From Monilinia fructicola (taxonomy: Eukaryota; Ascomycota; Leotiomycetes; Helotiales; Sclerotiniaceae), in assembly GCA_008692225.1 (NCBI GenBank), contig VICG01000002.1:2826001-2890000 (forward strand): 64,000 nucleotides of DNA, in the 5' to 3' direction. A program made the translations under genes and the position numbers. Shown in pieces: positions 25,101-38,489 of this stretch. The notes beneath the pieces are model-generated. The model worked only from the letters and a program-made list of their open reading frames with translations. It made no database searches and was not told where the DNA came from. Every line of letters begins with the position of its first letter. The first letter of the stretch is position 1.

Positions 25101-27018
25101 ACTCAATGTATATAGGTGTCATTCATTTAGCAAAATAGAGATCCATTGAGCTGGAAGTCATGTATCCGAATAACTTGCTCGTCAATATTGGAAAACTTCA
25201 AGCTGAAGAGTCGATAGTGAAGAAAGAAAAGGCTGGAAGCTCCTCGAAAGGAAGCTAATATTATTATTCATTTAGTCTACCATCTTACTGCACTTTTCTT
25301 TTGATCTAAACATCGCTGCGCAGTTAAGATACATGCTTTTAGTCGTCGTGACAAGATTTTACCAACTGATACTATGTTTCCCGAGTCTGTAGGGTCAAGA
25401 CGTTATGATTGTAATCACGTTGTGTCGTTTGAAGGGCACTCTCCCGCTAAGAAGCAGTCTACGATAACTGTACAGGCTCACCCGAGGCTTATTAGTAGAA
25501 TTATTTGTGCTCCATCCATCATGAGAAATCAAGCGCACATCTTGAACCGAATCCCGTTCTGTCTGGAACATCGATCGACGTCAGCAGTGACAAGCTGTTA
25601 GCCCTTGATTATGGAGTCGTCGAGATGAAGCTCCTCATGGTACTACTAAACGTACCTTTTTCAGATGATCAGCCTGAATCCAGGATTGCTATGTTGACCG
25701 GATCCCTTTCATAGCATTCATTCTCAAGTTCCCGATGGAGAATGCGACAATTTCAACCTCTAGCTCGCTTCAAGCTGGCGATTAAATCAAATTGACTGCC
25801 TCTGATAGGTCTATTTTGGCTTTTAGATTCTCAAATCTTTTGATTGCAGGAGTATCTTAATGATAGATATTCGCGTCATAAAGTATAGGTTAGTAGTGGC
25901 ACGCCTGCCATCATATCACAGTCTGTGAAGGGATTAAAGTATGGGGATATATAGACATATGAGTATTAAACTTCTATCCCAGCTCTTTCTCTTACATCTC
26001 CATGACTGCAGTCGTATTCATCCCATAAAAGTTTATTTACTCCTTCCTGGGTCGTTCCTCATTTCTCACACTCATGCAATATAAGCCAAACATATAGTCA
26101 TAAAGGTAGCAAATAGTTGCCTTATTAAACTTTCTGAGGTCGCCGTGTATCCCAAGTCGGCTACAGAACACGCCGAAAGGCTTGCAAAGTCACAACTTGG
26201 AAACGATGCACAGCTGCTTGAGATACTCAACACAAGCGACTCAACATTCTCACCCATCAATCTTGGAAACTTAACCAAGGGTGTTTGAAATCGGGTCTCT
26301 ACTCGAGGGAAACAATCCGGAATGTTTCGTCTTCCAAGCCGCACAGCATGCAATTCCAGTTATTGCCAGTGGCACCGTCGCAGATATCAGGAATGATATT
26401 CAGCCATCCTCCGACACATTGCTCAGCGTCTTCTTGGTTTGGTTGTCCACAGCATTGATGAAACCACGCTGGCTAATTTTCAAGGCTGTACCAATTGCAA
26501 GAACGGATGCTAATCATATCAAATGAGTTTGGTAGTGTGGGTTATACAATAACCTATATGCAACATTGGTTTGATGTAATAACCAATGACCGCATGGAAG
26601 GTCTTGAGTTATATTTTATCAAGCTAACCACGATTATTCTTTGCAACGTAGTGTAATTTGTATATACGAAGTTTAGTAGGCAGTACTGCTGCACAAGAAT
26701 CGAATTGTTTGATCTTTTCAAGCTCCTGATATTTTCGTGGAAGGGGTTGATGTATCATAGAGCCCCTCCACCTTATATTTAAATGAAGAAGAGAATATCT
26801 TGCACAAATGAATTGAAGTTTTGAACCAATCTTTATCACAACAAACATCTTCACAAATGCGTAATATTCTAGTTCTACGTACACAAATCAGGGTCAACAT
26901 CGGTGATTGTGTCAGTCAGCCTTGTTTTACCTAACTCTTCATTCAAGCGAGGCTGAGAACTCCCTCATCCTGCACCTCGACCTTCTGTGATATTCTTTAA
27001 CTTCTCAATACCAGCATT
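22124..27018. other. gene-poor 4.9 kb region
   Basis: Long AT-leaning stretch with frequent stops. No transposase, reverse transcriptase or LTR ends were recognised. The one item worth noting is a Cys-rich minus-strand exon at 26299-26472, listed separately. Possibly old, decayed repeat DNA. Confidence 0.5.
26299..26472 (-). CDS. possible exon of a small cysteine-rich protein
   Basis: After an intron-like acceptor (aaattag), 57 codons run to a stop at 26299 with six cysteines in a compact pattern: CC, then C, C, and CxxC near the end. It is rich in Trp and Gly (CVGGWL, GNNWNCMLCG). The even cysteine number and composition recall small secreted fungal proteins. No matching first exon with ATG and signal peptide was found; the frame just upstream reads like a signal core (ASVLAIGTAL) but is not in phase. 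It may be a remnant. Confidence 0.3.
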   Translation of the reverse strand, partial: PAWFHQCCGQPNQEDAEQCVGGWLNIIPDICDGATGNNWNCMLCGLEDETFRIVSLE

Positions 27019-28482
27019 ATGAATTTGGCCCTAACCGATCCCTTCGTTCTTGCACAAGATTATCCAGAATCATCTACACTCACACTTCGTAGTGGCCATG
27101 CTTCATGCGTTCGCTTTAATCGCAAGGGCGATTTCCTTGCCGCAGGACGCACCGATGGCACCGTCGTGATTTTTGATGTTGAGACCAACGGCATAGCGCG
27201 AAAGCTCAAAGGACATACGCGACAAGTGCAATCATTAAGTTGGTCGCGCGATGGCAGATTTCTACTCACGTCAAGTCAAGATTGGACATGCAATATCTGG
27301 GATTTGATGGATGGGAGTATTGTAAAGAGTGTACGATTTGAGGCACCAGTATATCTGGCAGAATTTCATCCTTGGACACAGTGAGCAAAATAAAGTTCGT
27401 TTTTTATGTTCGAGACGAAGACTGATCTCTTTTGTGAAACTAGTCTCAAGATACTGGTCTCGTTATTTTGAAGACCCGCCATTACTGGTAGATCTCACAA
27501 ACGAACAAACGGTGAAGTATATCCTGCCTTCTACAATCAAAAAACGAACAGTGTATGGAGAAGACGAGTCAAAGCCAATCGCGCCACAAACTACAACAGT
27601 CGCAATTTTCACCGCTTCTGGAGATCATATACTTTCGGGCACCAAACAAGGGATGGCTAAACATAATAGAAGTAGCCACAAGGACGGTCATCTATTCTAC
27701 AAAGTTATGCACTGGTGTGCTACTCTACATGCGACTTACGACTTCTGGACGAGATGTGGTAGTCAATGCGCAGGATAGAATCATTAGGACGATACAAATA
27801 CCGAATCTATCAGCAGAGGATTTGGACCCTGATACGATAGATATTGAAGTCGAGCACAAATTTCAAGATGTAGTAAATAGGTTTGAGTTGGAACCATGTC
27901 GCATTCAGTGCGACGGGTGAGTATGTAACGGCTTCGACATTCAACAATCACGATATTTACATCTGGGAGAGAAATCACGGAAGTTTGGTAAAGATTCTAG
28001 AAGGACCCAAGGAAGAACATGGGGTAGTTGAATGGCACCCTCACAAGCCTATGATCGCAGCATGTGGTTTGGAGTCGGGAAGAATACATATTTGGGCGAT
28101 TGTTCCGCAACAGAGATGGTCGGCTCTTGCACCAGATTTTGCAGAAGTGGAGGAGAATGTGGAATACATCGAGAGAGAAGACGAATTTGACATTCATCCA
28201 CAGGAGGAAATTCATAAAAGGAGATTGGATGCCGAAGATGATGATATAGACGTGCTAACGGTAGAACCAGTCAAGGGGGATGTCGTTGACGAAGAGAATG
28301 CATTCAGGATGCCAGTCCAGCTCGATGGTGACGATACCGAAAGTGAAGAAGAATTCGTAGCTGTGGGAAGAGGTGAAATGAGAAGGAAAAGTCCCTCGGA
28401 TGGACGTAATTACCAGCTTGATTCTGAGGCAATTGGGAGTGCAGACGAACAACCCCGAAAAAAGAAGGGTCGAAGGCGTTAA
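27019..28482 (+). CDS. SWD1: SWD1-type WD40 subunit of COMPASS (Set1C), with frame breaks
   Basis: Exon 1 is 27019-27380 and exon 2 runs 27444-28482. The start (MNLALTDPFVLAQDYPE, then GHASCVRFNRKGDFLAAGR) and the WD repeats match Swd1/RbBP5. This is a core subunit of the COMPASS histone H3 Lys4 methyltransferase in the nucleus. Exon 2 changes frame three times, each time at one extra base: TTTT at 27466-27469, AAA at 27644-27646 and TTT at 27882-27884. Taking one base from each gives continuous family-like sequence (LVSLFEDPP, GTNKGWLNI, VNRLSWNHVAF) and about 465 residues. The C-terminus is acidic and ends in a basic KKKGRRR. Three matching +1 changes that together restore the original frame look like homopolymer miscalls. 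Confidence 0.88.
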
Positions 28483-28986
28483 GTCACTTATCCCTTTACT
28501 TGTGTTGGCAAATGGCGTTTTTAGGAAAGCGTATGGTCTGGAGCTTAAGGCGGGAAATGATATGTGGTGGGTGGATACCTCGACTGACTTGCATATCTAT
28601 GCAGCGGTGTAACCAATTAATAGCTTACACATTAAGAGAAGATCATCTAGCAACATTCTCAATAAGCAACTTCTCTTCGTTATCTTATCTCACAATTTTG
28701 TTTCTCTTATTTATATAAGACATGCATCTTCCGTCTCAAGTACTTGAATATAGCACAAAACTTTCAAGGTTGTACATAAAACGCCCTCCAAGCCTCAAAT
28801 CCTGCGAAGCGCTTACATACCAACACTTCCATTCCTCAACCCTCCAACAGGACTGGATTCCTGTTTAACCGTCTCACATTCCCATCACATCTTTGCCTAT
28901 CACGACAAAAGTGGCTGCATCAAGGAACTTACCCCTCACTCCTTATTCACCCACATAAAGAACGTGATAAAGAGGCCGCTCCCACA
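28483..28986. promoter_or_regulatory. SWD1-glutathione reductase spacer
   Basis: 504 bp hold the 3' end of SWD1 and the promoter/leader of the tandem glutathione reductase gene. No specific motif was recognised. Confidence 0.45.
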
Positions 28987-31052
28987 ATGTCTACAAATCG
29001 TCCAACTCCCCCCTCCCTCAAAATCACAACCAAATTCTTCGCACCCCCCACAAATCTCATCGCCGTCTCTTCAAACCCATCTAGTACTGCTACGCAATCT
29101 TCAAACTCAACATCCGCAACCACGTTATCGGCCATTTCTTCGGTAGCCAAATCGGCGCTACCGATTTCAAGAGCAGGATTGACGAGGAAAATGTCGGGGT
29201 TGACAGCCACGGAAGCGAAGGAGAGCGCGTTTGATTATATTGTTATTGGGGGTGGAAGTGGTGGTAGTGGGACGGCGAGGAGGGCGGCGGGGCCAAGGGA
29301 AAAGGGGGGGTGGGGCAAGAAGGTTCTTTTGGTGGAGGAGGGGAAGAGCGGAGGGACGTGTGTTAATGTTGGGTGAGTCTGGGGACTTCTTTTGTGTGTG
29401 TGGATTTGGTTGCTTTGGGTTGCATTGTGTGAGTGTCGCTTCTTGACAGGATTGGAACATGTTGCGTCAAGTGACTTGGGAGTGACATATTAGAGCTCAC
29501 TCTAGAGTGAAGCGAGAATTGGAATCGCGCTGTATGTAGGGAGGGAGATTGTGGGATGCGACCCTTCACGGGCCAGGCTGCATGTATGCTATTTTCTTGA
29601 CTTGCAGGAGAATCTTCCTTCGTTTTTATAGTTCTACATCATAGCCAATCTCGTGCAATTATTCAACCAAACATCCAGACCCCCACAGACGCTAACCGCA
29701 ACACAGCTGCGTCCCCAAAAAACACACCTGGAACTTCTCCTCCATGTCCGAAGCCCTCCGCGCTAGTCAGCATTACGGCTATGAAACCCCGTCCAACATC
29801 CCCTTCAACTACGCCGCCTTCAAAGCCAAACGCGATGCGAACATCGCGGGTCTAAACCGTGGTTACGAAAAGCAACTGGGCGCGCGAGGGCATCGCGCTC
29901 GTTCGTGGAACTGCCAAGTTCATTGCACCGAAGACGATCGCCGTGGCGCTGGAAGATGGAAGCGGGGTTGAGACGTTCAAGGCTGAACATATCTGCATAG
30001 CGAGCGGTGGCAAACCTATTGTGCCAGAGATTCCTGGAGCGCAGTTTGGGATTACCAGCGATGGGTTTTTTGGGCTGGAAGAACTGCCCAAGAAGATTGC
30101 GGTGGTGGGCGCGGGATATATCGCGGTTGAGATGGCGGGTATGTTGAATGCTATTGGTGGGATTGAAGTGCATATGTTTATACGGGGGGAGGAGTTTCTG
30201 CGGAAATTCGATCCGATGATTTCCGAGACGATGACGAGGACGTATGAGGAGGCGGGGATTGTGGTTCATCGGGGGTATAAAGGGTTTGCGAGGATCGAGA
30301 TGTTGAGTGGGAAGAAGAAGAGTGAGGAGAAGGTGTTGAATGTGAGGTGGGATGGGGATGATGGGAGTGGGTTGGTGGTTAATGAGGTGCTTTGGGCAGT
30401 GGGGAGGAGTCCGGAGACACAGGGGTTGGATTTGGGGATTGTGGGCGTGGTGACGGATGAGAGGGGGCATGTGAAGGTGGATGCGTTTCAAAATACTAAT
30501 GTGGAGGGTGTGTATGCTTTGGGGGATGTGACGGGTCAGTTGGAGCTTACACCTGGTATGAATTTCTTCTGGTGATATTGAATATGGTGAGATGGCAGCA
30601 TATCTAACACACAAACAGTGGCAATAGCAGCCGGTCGTCAACTATCCAATCGACTCTTCGGACCGTCCCAGTTCTCGCAATCCGCACTCTCCTACTCTCT
30701 CATTCCGACCGTTGTCTTTGCACACCCAGAAGTGGGTACAATCGGTCTCACGGAACCGGAAGCTCTGCAAAAGTATGGCGCCGGCAACCTCAAAATCTAT
30801 CACACAAAGTTTGCGGCTATGTTTTATGATTTTTTCCCCGTGGAAGAAAAGCAACATATACCAACGGAGTTTAAGATTATTTGTGAGGGAGTGGAAGAGA
30901 GGATTGTGGGACTACATTTGATAGGTTTGGGGGTGGGGGAGATGTTGCAGGGGTTTGCGGTGGCGGTTAAGATGGGGGCGAGGAAGAGAGACTTTGATGC
31001 TTGTGTGGCGATTCATCCTACGAGTGCGGAGGAGATTGTTACGATGAAGTAA
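28987..31052 (+). CDS. GLR1: glutathione reductase (NADPH), one frame break
   Basis: Three exons (28987-29372, 29707-30555, 30619-31052). The FAD-binding GGGSGG follows FDYIVIG. The redox disulfide [13 protein letters not shown] is split by intron 1 (Cys125/Cys130). An NADPH-binding [11 protein letters not shown] follows, and the dimer-interface end has the catalytic His (AIHPTSAEE). It reduces glutathione disulfide with NADPH in cytosol and mitochondria. At 29868-29871 an AAAA run breaks the frame; one A fewer reads [15 protein letters not shown] and gives 555 residues with all exons in phase. The first ~68 residues look like a mitochondrial presequence (Ser/Thr/Ala, few acids), and Met69 ([12 protein letters not shown]) is a good cytosolic start, as in yeast GLR1. 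Confidence 0.92.
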
Positions 31053-32062
31053 GGGTAGAGAGAAGCGTAATGGGTTATATGGACAGGTTACAATAATAAG
31101 CGAAGGATGACTGGACTTGGATGCAAGAATGAATGGATGGGAAAGGGTAATGGGTGGTAAATTGAACAGGACCAATGGAATGGACAAAGTGTGAATGCAA
31201 TAAGGATGATGGATTTTTCAGAAAGAGTATTTTGGTATCATGATAATGAATTTTAGACTTCTTCAAAGAGCCTGCGCTCAAATCCAAATGCAATGAGTGA
31301 TAATATATATATTGGCACCCACGATCTTCAGAATCATATGTTATATTGAAGGTATTTCGACAGTCAACATGAAAAGGTCTCGAAGGATGAGACGATCATA
31401 TTTTGCCATCAAATTTCTTGATAAGAGTTTGAGATTCAATGTTGATTTGAAAATTAATAGCTACTGTGCTAGGGTACTACTTTGAAGGGTGAACCAGACT
31501 TTTTGATCTTCAGATTGAAATTGAACACTCTGGAACTCAAATTCAGGAATCAAATAGATAATTATTCAGTCAATTAGGCAGGCCATGGAGAAGGGAGGTA
31601 GTCGAAGATAATTGATCGGAGCCTTGATAGAGTATAACGCGAAATTGAAATCTTACCAAACCTCAAAAACTAGGTACTTGTACCGTGATATCATAAAAGA
31701 TAGATAGGAGATAGCAGATAACCTTAGCAAAGCCTATCAGCAACTTTTGAATGTTTCAAGCCTAGCTGAAGAATGTATTGGAGGCTGCTGTACAAAAGAC
31801 AATGAATGGGTATCTGAGAAAGATTGAAAACTCTTCATTCATCCTTTGAACTTGAGGCAAATTATGATTGGCTTTTATTCTTAGGGAGAGATTGAACCGT
31901 ATTTGATTAGCTAGAACCTGGCTGATGACTTGTCCATGCAGCTTATAGGGAACTCATCATCAAAGGCAATTACATTGAGCTTAAGGCTAAATACTCCAGT
32001 TGGGGTTTGTCCTTAAAAAGGGGTATCAAAGAGAAAGAAAGGACTAGAAAGAATAAGCATGT

Positions 32063-32122
32063 TTGAACATTGAACATTGAACATTGAACATTGAACATTG
32101 AACATTGAACATTGAACATTGA
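32063..32122. repeat. 7-bp tandem repeat (ATTGAAC)n
   Basis: About eight near-perfect copies of a 7-bp unit in a row, trailing into related tttgacc copies. Confidence 0.9.
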
Positions 32123-32427
32123 ATAATGACCTTTGACCTTTGAACCACCTGTGTACCTAGTAGTACTAAGCCTTGAGAGTACTAGTAGAAGCTGATTTCA
32201 ATAAGATCCTTAGGCATATAGCTGTCAGTAAACAGGCCAAGGAAACAACTTCAATGCTCATATATATATGTGTGTGTGTGTGTGTTACTCCAGTATATAT
32301 ATACATACCTAGTGTGTATATCTACCTAGGTATCTCCCTTCAGAATCCATACGAGTACAAGATACTGGAGACAGTGGAGCTAAGAACCCAAGATCACTCT
32401 CTAGAACTTTGGAATATCTAGATTGTA

Positions 32428-32481
32428 TAGCAGAGTAGCAGAGTAGCAGAGTAGCAGAGTAGCAGAGTAGCAGAGTAGCAG
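32428..32481. repeat. 8-bp tandem repeat (TAGCAGAG)n
   Basis: About six to seven exact head-to-tail copies of an 8-bp unit. Confidence 0.9.
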
Positions 32482-33140
32482 TATCATCAAAGAAACAGAA
32501 TTTTCATATTTCTCTCCCTTTTCGCTTTTCTTTGATACCTCCAGGGCTCTCACCGAATGACTCTTCCGGGTGAATGTTTGAAACAATTCATCAGCCACAT
32601 CTCGGTTATGATTGGATCACTACTATAAGCTCATGATCTAACCGTATTTGGCTAGGTCAATATTCGGGAGCCTCATCCATTAGCTTTCTTTCGCGACAGA
32701 TCAAAGGAATCTCCTCCTTACGACCCCATCCACCTCCATCAACAACAAGCCCGACAATTTGTGGAATCGCACTCAAAGACGTGGGTTCCTCATTGCTGGT
32801 CTTTCTAAAGAGGAAAGAACTGTGTATACATTTATTTTGACAACTTCCGACAGATCGATTGTCTTCACAGTCGGAGAATTCGAAAATTGTCCTTCAGGCC
32901 AAGGGCCTGGCCTCTTCCTCCAGATCGCGACATCAACATCCTACCGGGTTTGCACATAGATTTGCTTGTTTTCCCAATATTGTTCTCTTTGGGGATTACT
33001 GCGGAGATATTTTCGAGATAAAAATCGCGTCGTAACGTTGGGTATCGTGGTGGACTACGTTTTATACCGCTCGTCGCCACTTGCTTTGACCTTTGACCTT
33101 TACATCAATTTTTTAATATACATCAACAACAACCGCCAAT

Positions 33141-36100
33141 ATGGCGAATCTTAATTTTGCGCATTCAGATGCGCCGTTGCGAACTATCCAGGAGATACAA
33201 TTTGGTCTCTTCTCTCCTGAAGAGATTAAAAATATGAGTGTAGCTCATATCTTGTATCCTGAGACCATGGATGAGAGTAAGATGAAGCCAAGAGAGCAAG
33301 GTCTTAATGATCCCCGACTAGGTTCCATTGACAGACAATTTAAGTGTGCTACTTGTGATCAAAATATGTCGGAGTGCCCTGGTCATTTCGGCCACATCGA
33401 ACTGGCCAAACCTGTTTACCATCCTGGTTTCTTGAAGAAAACAAAGAAACTTTTGGAAATCGTCTGCCACAACTGTGGTAAAGTTAGACTAGACAGGGTT
33501 AGTTTGCTACCAACCTGAGGTGATTTGTTTCATGCGCCTTGATGCTAACACCAAAGTATCAGAGTAATCCAGCTTACAAGGCAGCCGTTTCCATCCGTGA
33601 TCCTAAGCGCAGATTCGAAGCAATATGGAATCTCTGCAAGAACAAGATGATTTGTGATAGTGACGTCCAGACGAACGAGGAGGAGTTCAATGGAGATCCA
33701 AAGGAAGCTGCAAAGCGATCGCATGGAGGATGCGGCAATACTCAACCTGAAGTCCGTCAAACTGCTCTGGCCCTCTGGGGTACATGGAAGGCTCCTAAGG
33801 ATGAAGACGGAGAGGCTGTGCAACCTGACAAGAGACAAATCACGCCGGAGATGGCCCTTAACGTCTTTCGCAGTATGACCACTGCAGAAATTCAGGATGT
33901 TGGATTGAACGCAGATTATGCTCGTCCCGAATGGATGATTATTACCGTTCTACCAGTACCACCACCTCCCGTTCGACCAAGTATTTCCATGGATGGTACT
34001 GGTCAGGGTATGCGAGGAGAGGATGATTTGACATACAAGTTGGGTGATATCATTCGTGCCAATGGTAACGTTCGTCAAGCACAACAAGAAGGTTCGCCTC
34101 AGCACATTCTACAAGACTTTGAAACTCTGCTGCAATATCATGTTGCAACATATATGGACAACGATATTGCTGGCCAACCACCAGCTCTTCAGAAGTCGGG
34201 TAGACCTGTCAAATCTATCCGTGCTCGTCTTAAGGGTAAGGAAGGTCGTCTTCGTGGAAATTTGATGGGAAAACGTGTCGACTTTTCTGCTCGTACCGTT
34301 ATTACTGGTGATCCCAATCTTTCTCTAGATGAGGTTGGTGTTCCTCGAAGCATTGCGAGAATCCTCACCTATCCGGAGACCGTTACACCACTCAACATCG
34401 ATAAGTTGCATCAGCTCGTTAAAAATGGACCAGATGAGCATCCCGGTGCCAAATATGTCATTCGCTCTGATGGTACACGTATCGATCTTCGTCATCACAA
34501 GCGTGCAGGTGCAATCTCACTTGAGTATGGCTGGAAGGTTGAGAGACACATCGTCGATGGTGACTTCATCATCTTCAATCGTCAACCATCATTGCACAAG
34601 GAGTCTATGATGGGTCATAGAGTCCGAGTTATGCCTTACTCCACTTTCCGTCTTAACTTGTCTGTTACTTCACCATACAACGCAGATTTCGATGGAGATG
34701 AAATGAACTTGCATGTTCCACAAACATATGAGACTCGTGCCGAGGTCATGAATCTCTGTATGGTACCGCTTAACATTGTTTCTCCTCAGAGAAACGGTCC
34801 TCTCATGGGTATTGTTCAAGATACCTTGGCCGGTGTTTACAAGATCTGCAGAAGAGATGTGTTCATCACAAAGGAGCATTTAATGAACATCTTGCTTTGG
34901 GTTCCGGACTGGGATGGCGTGATACCCCAGCCTGCTATTCTTAAGCCACGCCCGAGATGGACTGGAAAGCAAATTGTCAGCTTGATCATTCCTAAGATTG
35001 TCAATTCCTACAACGCTAGCAAAGACAAAGATAATATTCATGCGCCCTTGAATGATGATGGCTGCTTGATCCAGGAGGGTCAACTCATGTATGGTTTAAT
35101 GGCTAAGAAGAATGTGGGAGCCTCCGGTAATGGTATTGTTCATATTGTCTTTAACGAACAAGGTCCAGATGCTGCAATGGCCTTCTTCAACGGTTGTCAG
35201 CGCGTTATCAATTACTGGCTTCTTCACAATGGTTTCAGTATTGGTATCGGTGATACGATTCCTAACAAAGAGACCATCGAGCAAATTGAAAAGGCTATCG
35301 CAAAACAGAAGGCAGAAGTCACAGAGCTTGTAGAGAAGGCCACTAGTAACGAACTTGAATCACTTCCTGGTATGAACGTCCGTGAAACCTTCGAGAGTCA
35401 AGTTTCCAAAGCTTTGAATGAGGCTCGTAACACAGCTGGTACAAAGACAGAGGATGGTCTCCTGGATATTAACAATGCTGTACAAATGGCTCGCTCTGGT
35501 TCCAAAGGTTCTACTATCAATATCTCTCAGATGTCTGCACTTGTCGGTCAACAATCTGTTGAAGGTAAACGTATTCCTTTTGGTTTCAAGTACCGCACTC
35601 TTCCACATTTCACCAAGGATGATTATTCGCCAGAATCGAGAGGTTTCGTTGAGAACTCCTACCTCAGAGGTCTCACCCCCACAGAGTTCTTCTTCCACGC
35701 CATGGCTGGTCGTGAAGGTTTGATTGATACCGCAGTTAAGACTGCAGAAACTGGATACATTCAACGTCGTCTCGTCAAAGCTCTTGAGGATGTTATGGCA
35801 AAATATGACGGTACTGTCCGTAACTCCCTAGGTGATATTGTTCAATTCGTCTATGGTGAGGATGGTCTAGACGGTGTCATATTCGAGAACCAGAAGATCG
35901 ATCATATCAACATTAGCAACAAGGCATTTAATGATCTCTTCAAACTTGAAGTTATGTCTGAGCGTATCTCAACCGATGTCCTCGAGCATGCAAACGAACT
36001 CTACGGAGATCTTGAGACTCAACAACTTCTTGATGCGGAGTTTGCTGCCCTCGAAGAAGATAGAAGAATCCTTCGAGAGTTTGTACGCTCCCGAACCAAG

Positions 36101-38489
36101 GAAAAGGATGATGATCACTTCCAACTTCCTTTGAACATCATTCGAATCATCGATAGTGCGAAGAGATTGTTCAAGACAGATGATGGAAAGCGTAGTGACT
36201 TACATCCCAGGGATGTAATTCCGAGAGTTCAACAGTTACTCGACCGCATGATCATTGTCCGGGGTACCGACGAACTTTCCGTTGAAGCTCAGTACAATGC
36301 CACAATCTTCATTAAGGCTCAGTTCCGATCCAGACTTGCTTACAAACGTGTTGCACTGGGCATGCACCTCAACAAGCTTGCCTTTGAACACATTCTTGGC
36401 GAACTCGAGAGTCGTTTCACTAGAGCTTTGGTCAATCCTGGTGAGATGGTTGGTGTGCTTGCTGCACAGTCTATTGGTGAGCCAGCCACACAAATGACCT
36501 TGAACACCTTCCACTTTACTGGTATTTCATCCAAGAACGTTACTCTTGGTGTTCCACGTCTCAAGGAAATTCTGAATATCGCTCAGAATATCAAGACACC
36601 ATCCATGATTGTTTATCAAGATGGCGCTAGTGCCAACCAAGAGACTGCCAAGTTGTTGCGTAGTGCTGTTGAGCATACTACCTTGCGCTCCGTTACATAT
36701 GCTACCGAGATCTACCATGATCCTCATATCCAATCTACTACTATTGAAGATGATATTGATATGGTCGAGTCTTACTTCATTATCCCTGAAGAGCATCAAG
36801 ATTCCCCAGATAACCAATCCAGATGGCTTCTTCGTCTTATTCTTGATCGTCAAAAGATGTTGGATAAGGGATTAAAGGTCGATGATGTCGCCATTAAAAT
36901 CAAAGAAAATTACCCTAAAGACTTAGCTGTCATTTTCAGTGATAACAACGCGGAGCAACAGGTCATTCGTATTCGAATGATCAAGCAGCATGATTCCAAG
37001 TACGATGATGATGACATCGAAGAAGATATTATGCTTAAGCGTCTCGAGGCACACATTCTCGACACTTTGACCCTTCGTGGTGTATTGGGTATTGACAGAG
37101 CTTTCCTGAACAAAGATGTTAAGCTCTTCGAGAAGCCTGATGGTAGATTGGTTGCCAGCAGAGAGGATAAGGACTGTGAAGAATGGTACCTCGATACCAG
37201 TGGAACCTCATTGAAGGAAGTCTTGATTGTACCAGGAGTTGATCCTCGGAGAACTTATTCGAATCATTTCCTCCAGGTCTTTGAAGTCTTTGGTATTGAA
37301 GCTTGTCGATCTGCATTGATGCGTGAATTGACAATGGTGTTGGCATTTGATGGTTCATATGTCAATCATCGCCATCTTGCTCTTCTTACTGACATTATGA
37401 CTTCGCGTGGTCACTTGATGGCTATCACTCGTCATGGTATCAATCGTGCAGACACGGGAGCTTTGATGAGATGTTCTTTCGAAGAAACGGTTGAGATTCT
37501 ACTCGAAGCCGCCGCTGTTGGTGAGCTAGATGACTGCCGTGGTATATCTGAGAACGTTATGCTTGGCCAACTTGCCCCTATGGGAACTGGAGAGATGGAC
37601 GTTTTGCTTGATCCAAAGATGTTGGAAACTGTCATTTCTGACAACAGTCGAATGGGTCTTATGGCAGGAATTCCTGTCAAGGGTGGTGAAGGTGGTGCTG
37701 CAACTCCTTACGATGGCGCCTCCCCGCTCAATGAAGGTGGCTATCTTGGTACACCTGATTACGGTGCTGCATTCTCTCCCATTCAAAGCGCTGGTTCTGA
37801 GACACCAAGCGGATTTGCTACAGAGTATGGTGGAAGTGTTGGCTTTGGTGGTGGCATGAGTCCTTATGGAGCAGGTTCCAGAAGTCCAGGTGGTGGTTAC
37901 TCACCACACAGTCCTTTCAACACATCTCCATCCTCGCCCCAATTCTCTCCTTCCAGTCCTGGTTATAGTCCAACTTCGCCAAATATGGGAGGTGGTGCAA
38001 GCCCTGGATATGCAGTTTCTCCTCGTTTCTCGCCAGTCAGCCCTGCATTTACGCCTACATCACCTGCCTATAGTCCTACCAGTCCTAGTTTCGTGTCTCC
38101 GACTTCGCCTTCGTACAGTCCGACATCACCAAACTATTCGCCAACCTCTCCTAATATCCATGGTTCGCCAACCAGTCCGTCTTATAGTCCCACATCACCA
38201 TCGTATTCGCCAACTTCTCCCAACTATAGTCCGTCCAGTCCAAACTTCCAGAAAACATCACCAGGCTCAGGTCTCTCGCCTACCAGTCCTGTCTACTCTC
38301 CAACTTCTCCAAACTGGAGCCCTTCTTCGCCCCAACACCAAGGCAACACTTCTCCCAAATATTCTCCAACCAGTCCTTCTTACTCTCCTACCTCTCCTCA
38401 ATTTTCTCCAACGTAAGTCAAGTAAATCCTTTGAAAGATAGTTTTCCGTGCTAATTTAATATAGATCCCCTCGAGGTGGAAACAATTGA
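33141..38489 (+). CDS. RPB1: RNA polymerase II largest subunit RPB1
   Basis: Three exons (33141-33497, 33557-38412, 38465-38489) give 1745 residues, near the yeast length. Visible marks include the N-terminal zinc clamp (Cys69, Cys72, Cys79, His82; Cys109, Cys112). The catalytic Mg site [10 protein letters not shown] lies at about 494-503. The trigger-loop region ([11 protein letters not shown]) is near 36494-36526. The C-terminal domain runs from about 37,960 with nine exact YSPTSP units among diverged ones, as in other filamentous ascomycetes. RPB1 forms the active site of RNA polymerase II; its CTD is phosphorylated to couple transcription with RNA processing. The last exon is only 25 nt and adds the tip SPRGGNN; if the 52-nt intron is retained, a TAA ends the protein just after SPT. 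The 4.9-kb exon has no lesion. Confidence 0.98.

Larger units (their letters stand above)
31053..33140. other. intergenic region with short tandem repeats
   Basis: About 2.1 kb upstream of RPB1 and downstream of glutathione reductase. It carries two small tandem repeats listed separately and a TG run near 32272-32285. The RPB1 promoter should lie at its right end. Confidence 0.55.

Noticed and set aside
29820..30641. Long antisense open frame of 273 codons opposite glutathione reductase
   Set aside because: It is a by-product of the codon bias of the sense gene; His/Pro/Arg-rich without domains.
32063..32481. CRISPR-like regular repeats
   Set aside because: Units of 7-8 bp without spacers in a eukaryotic genome; plain tandem repeats.
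33539..38441. Many open frames in other frames and antisense across RPB1
   Set aside because: Shadows of the strongly biased RPB1 coding sequence.
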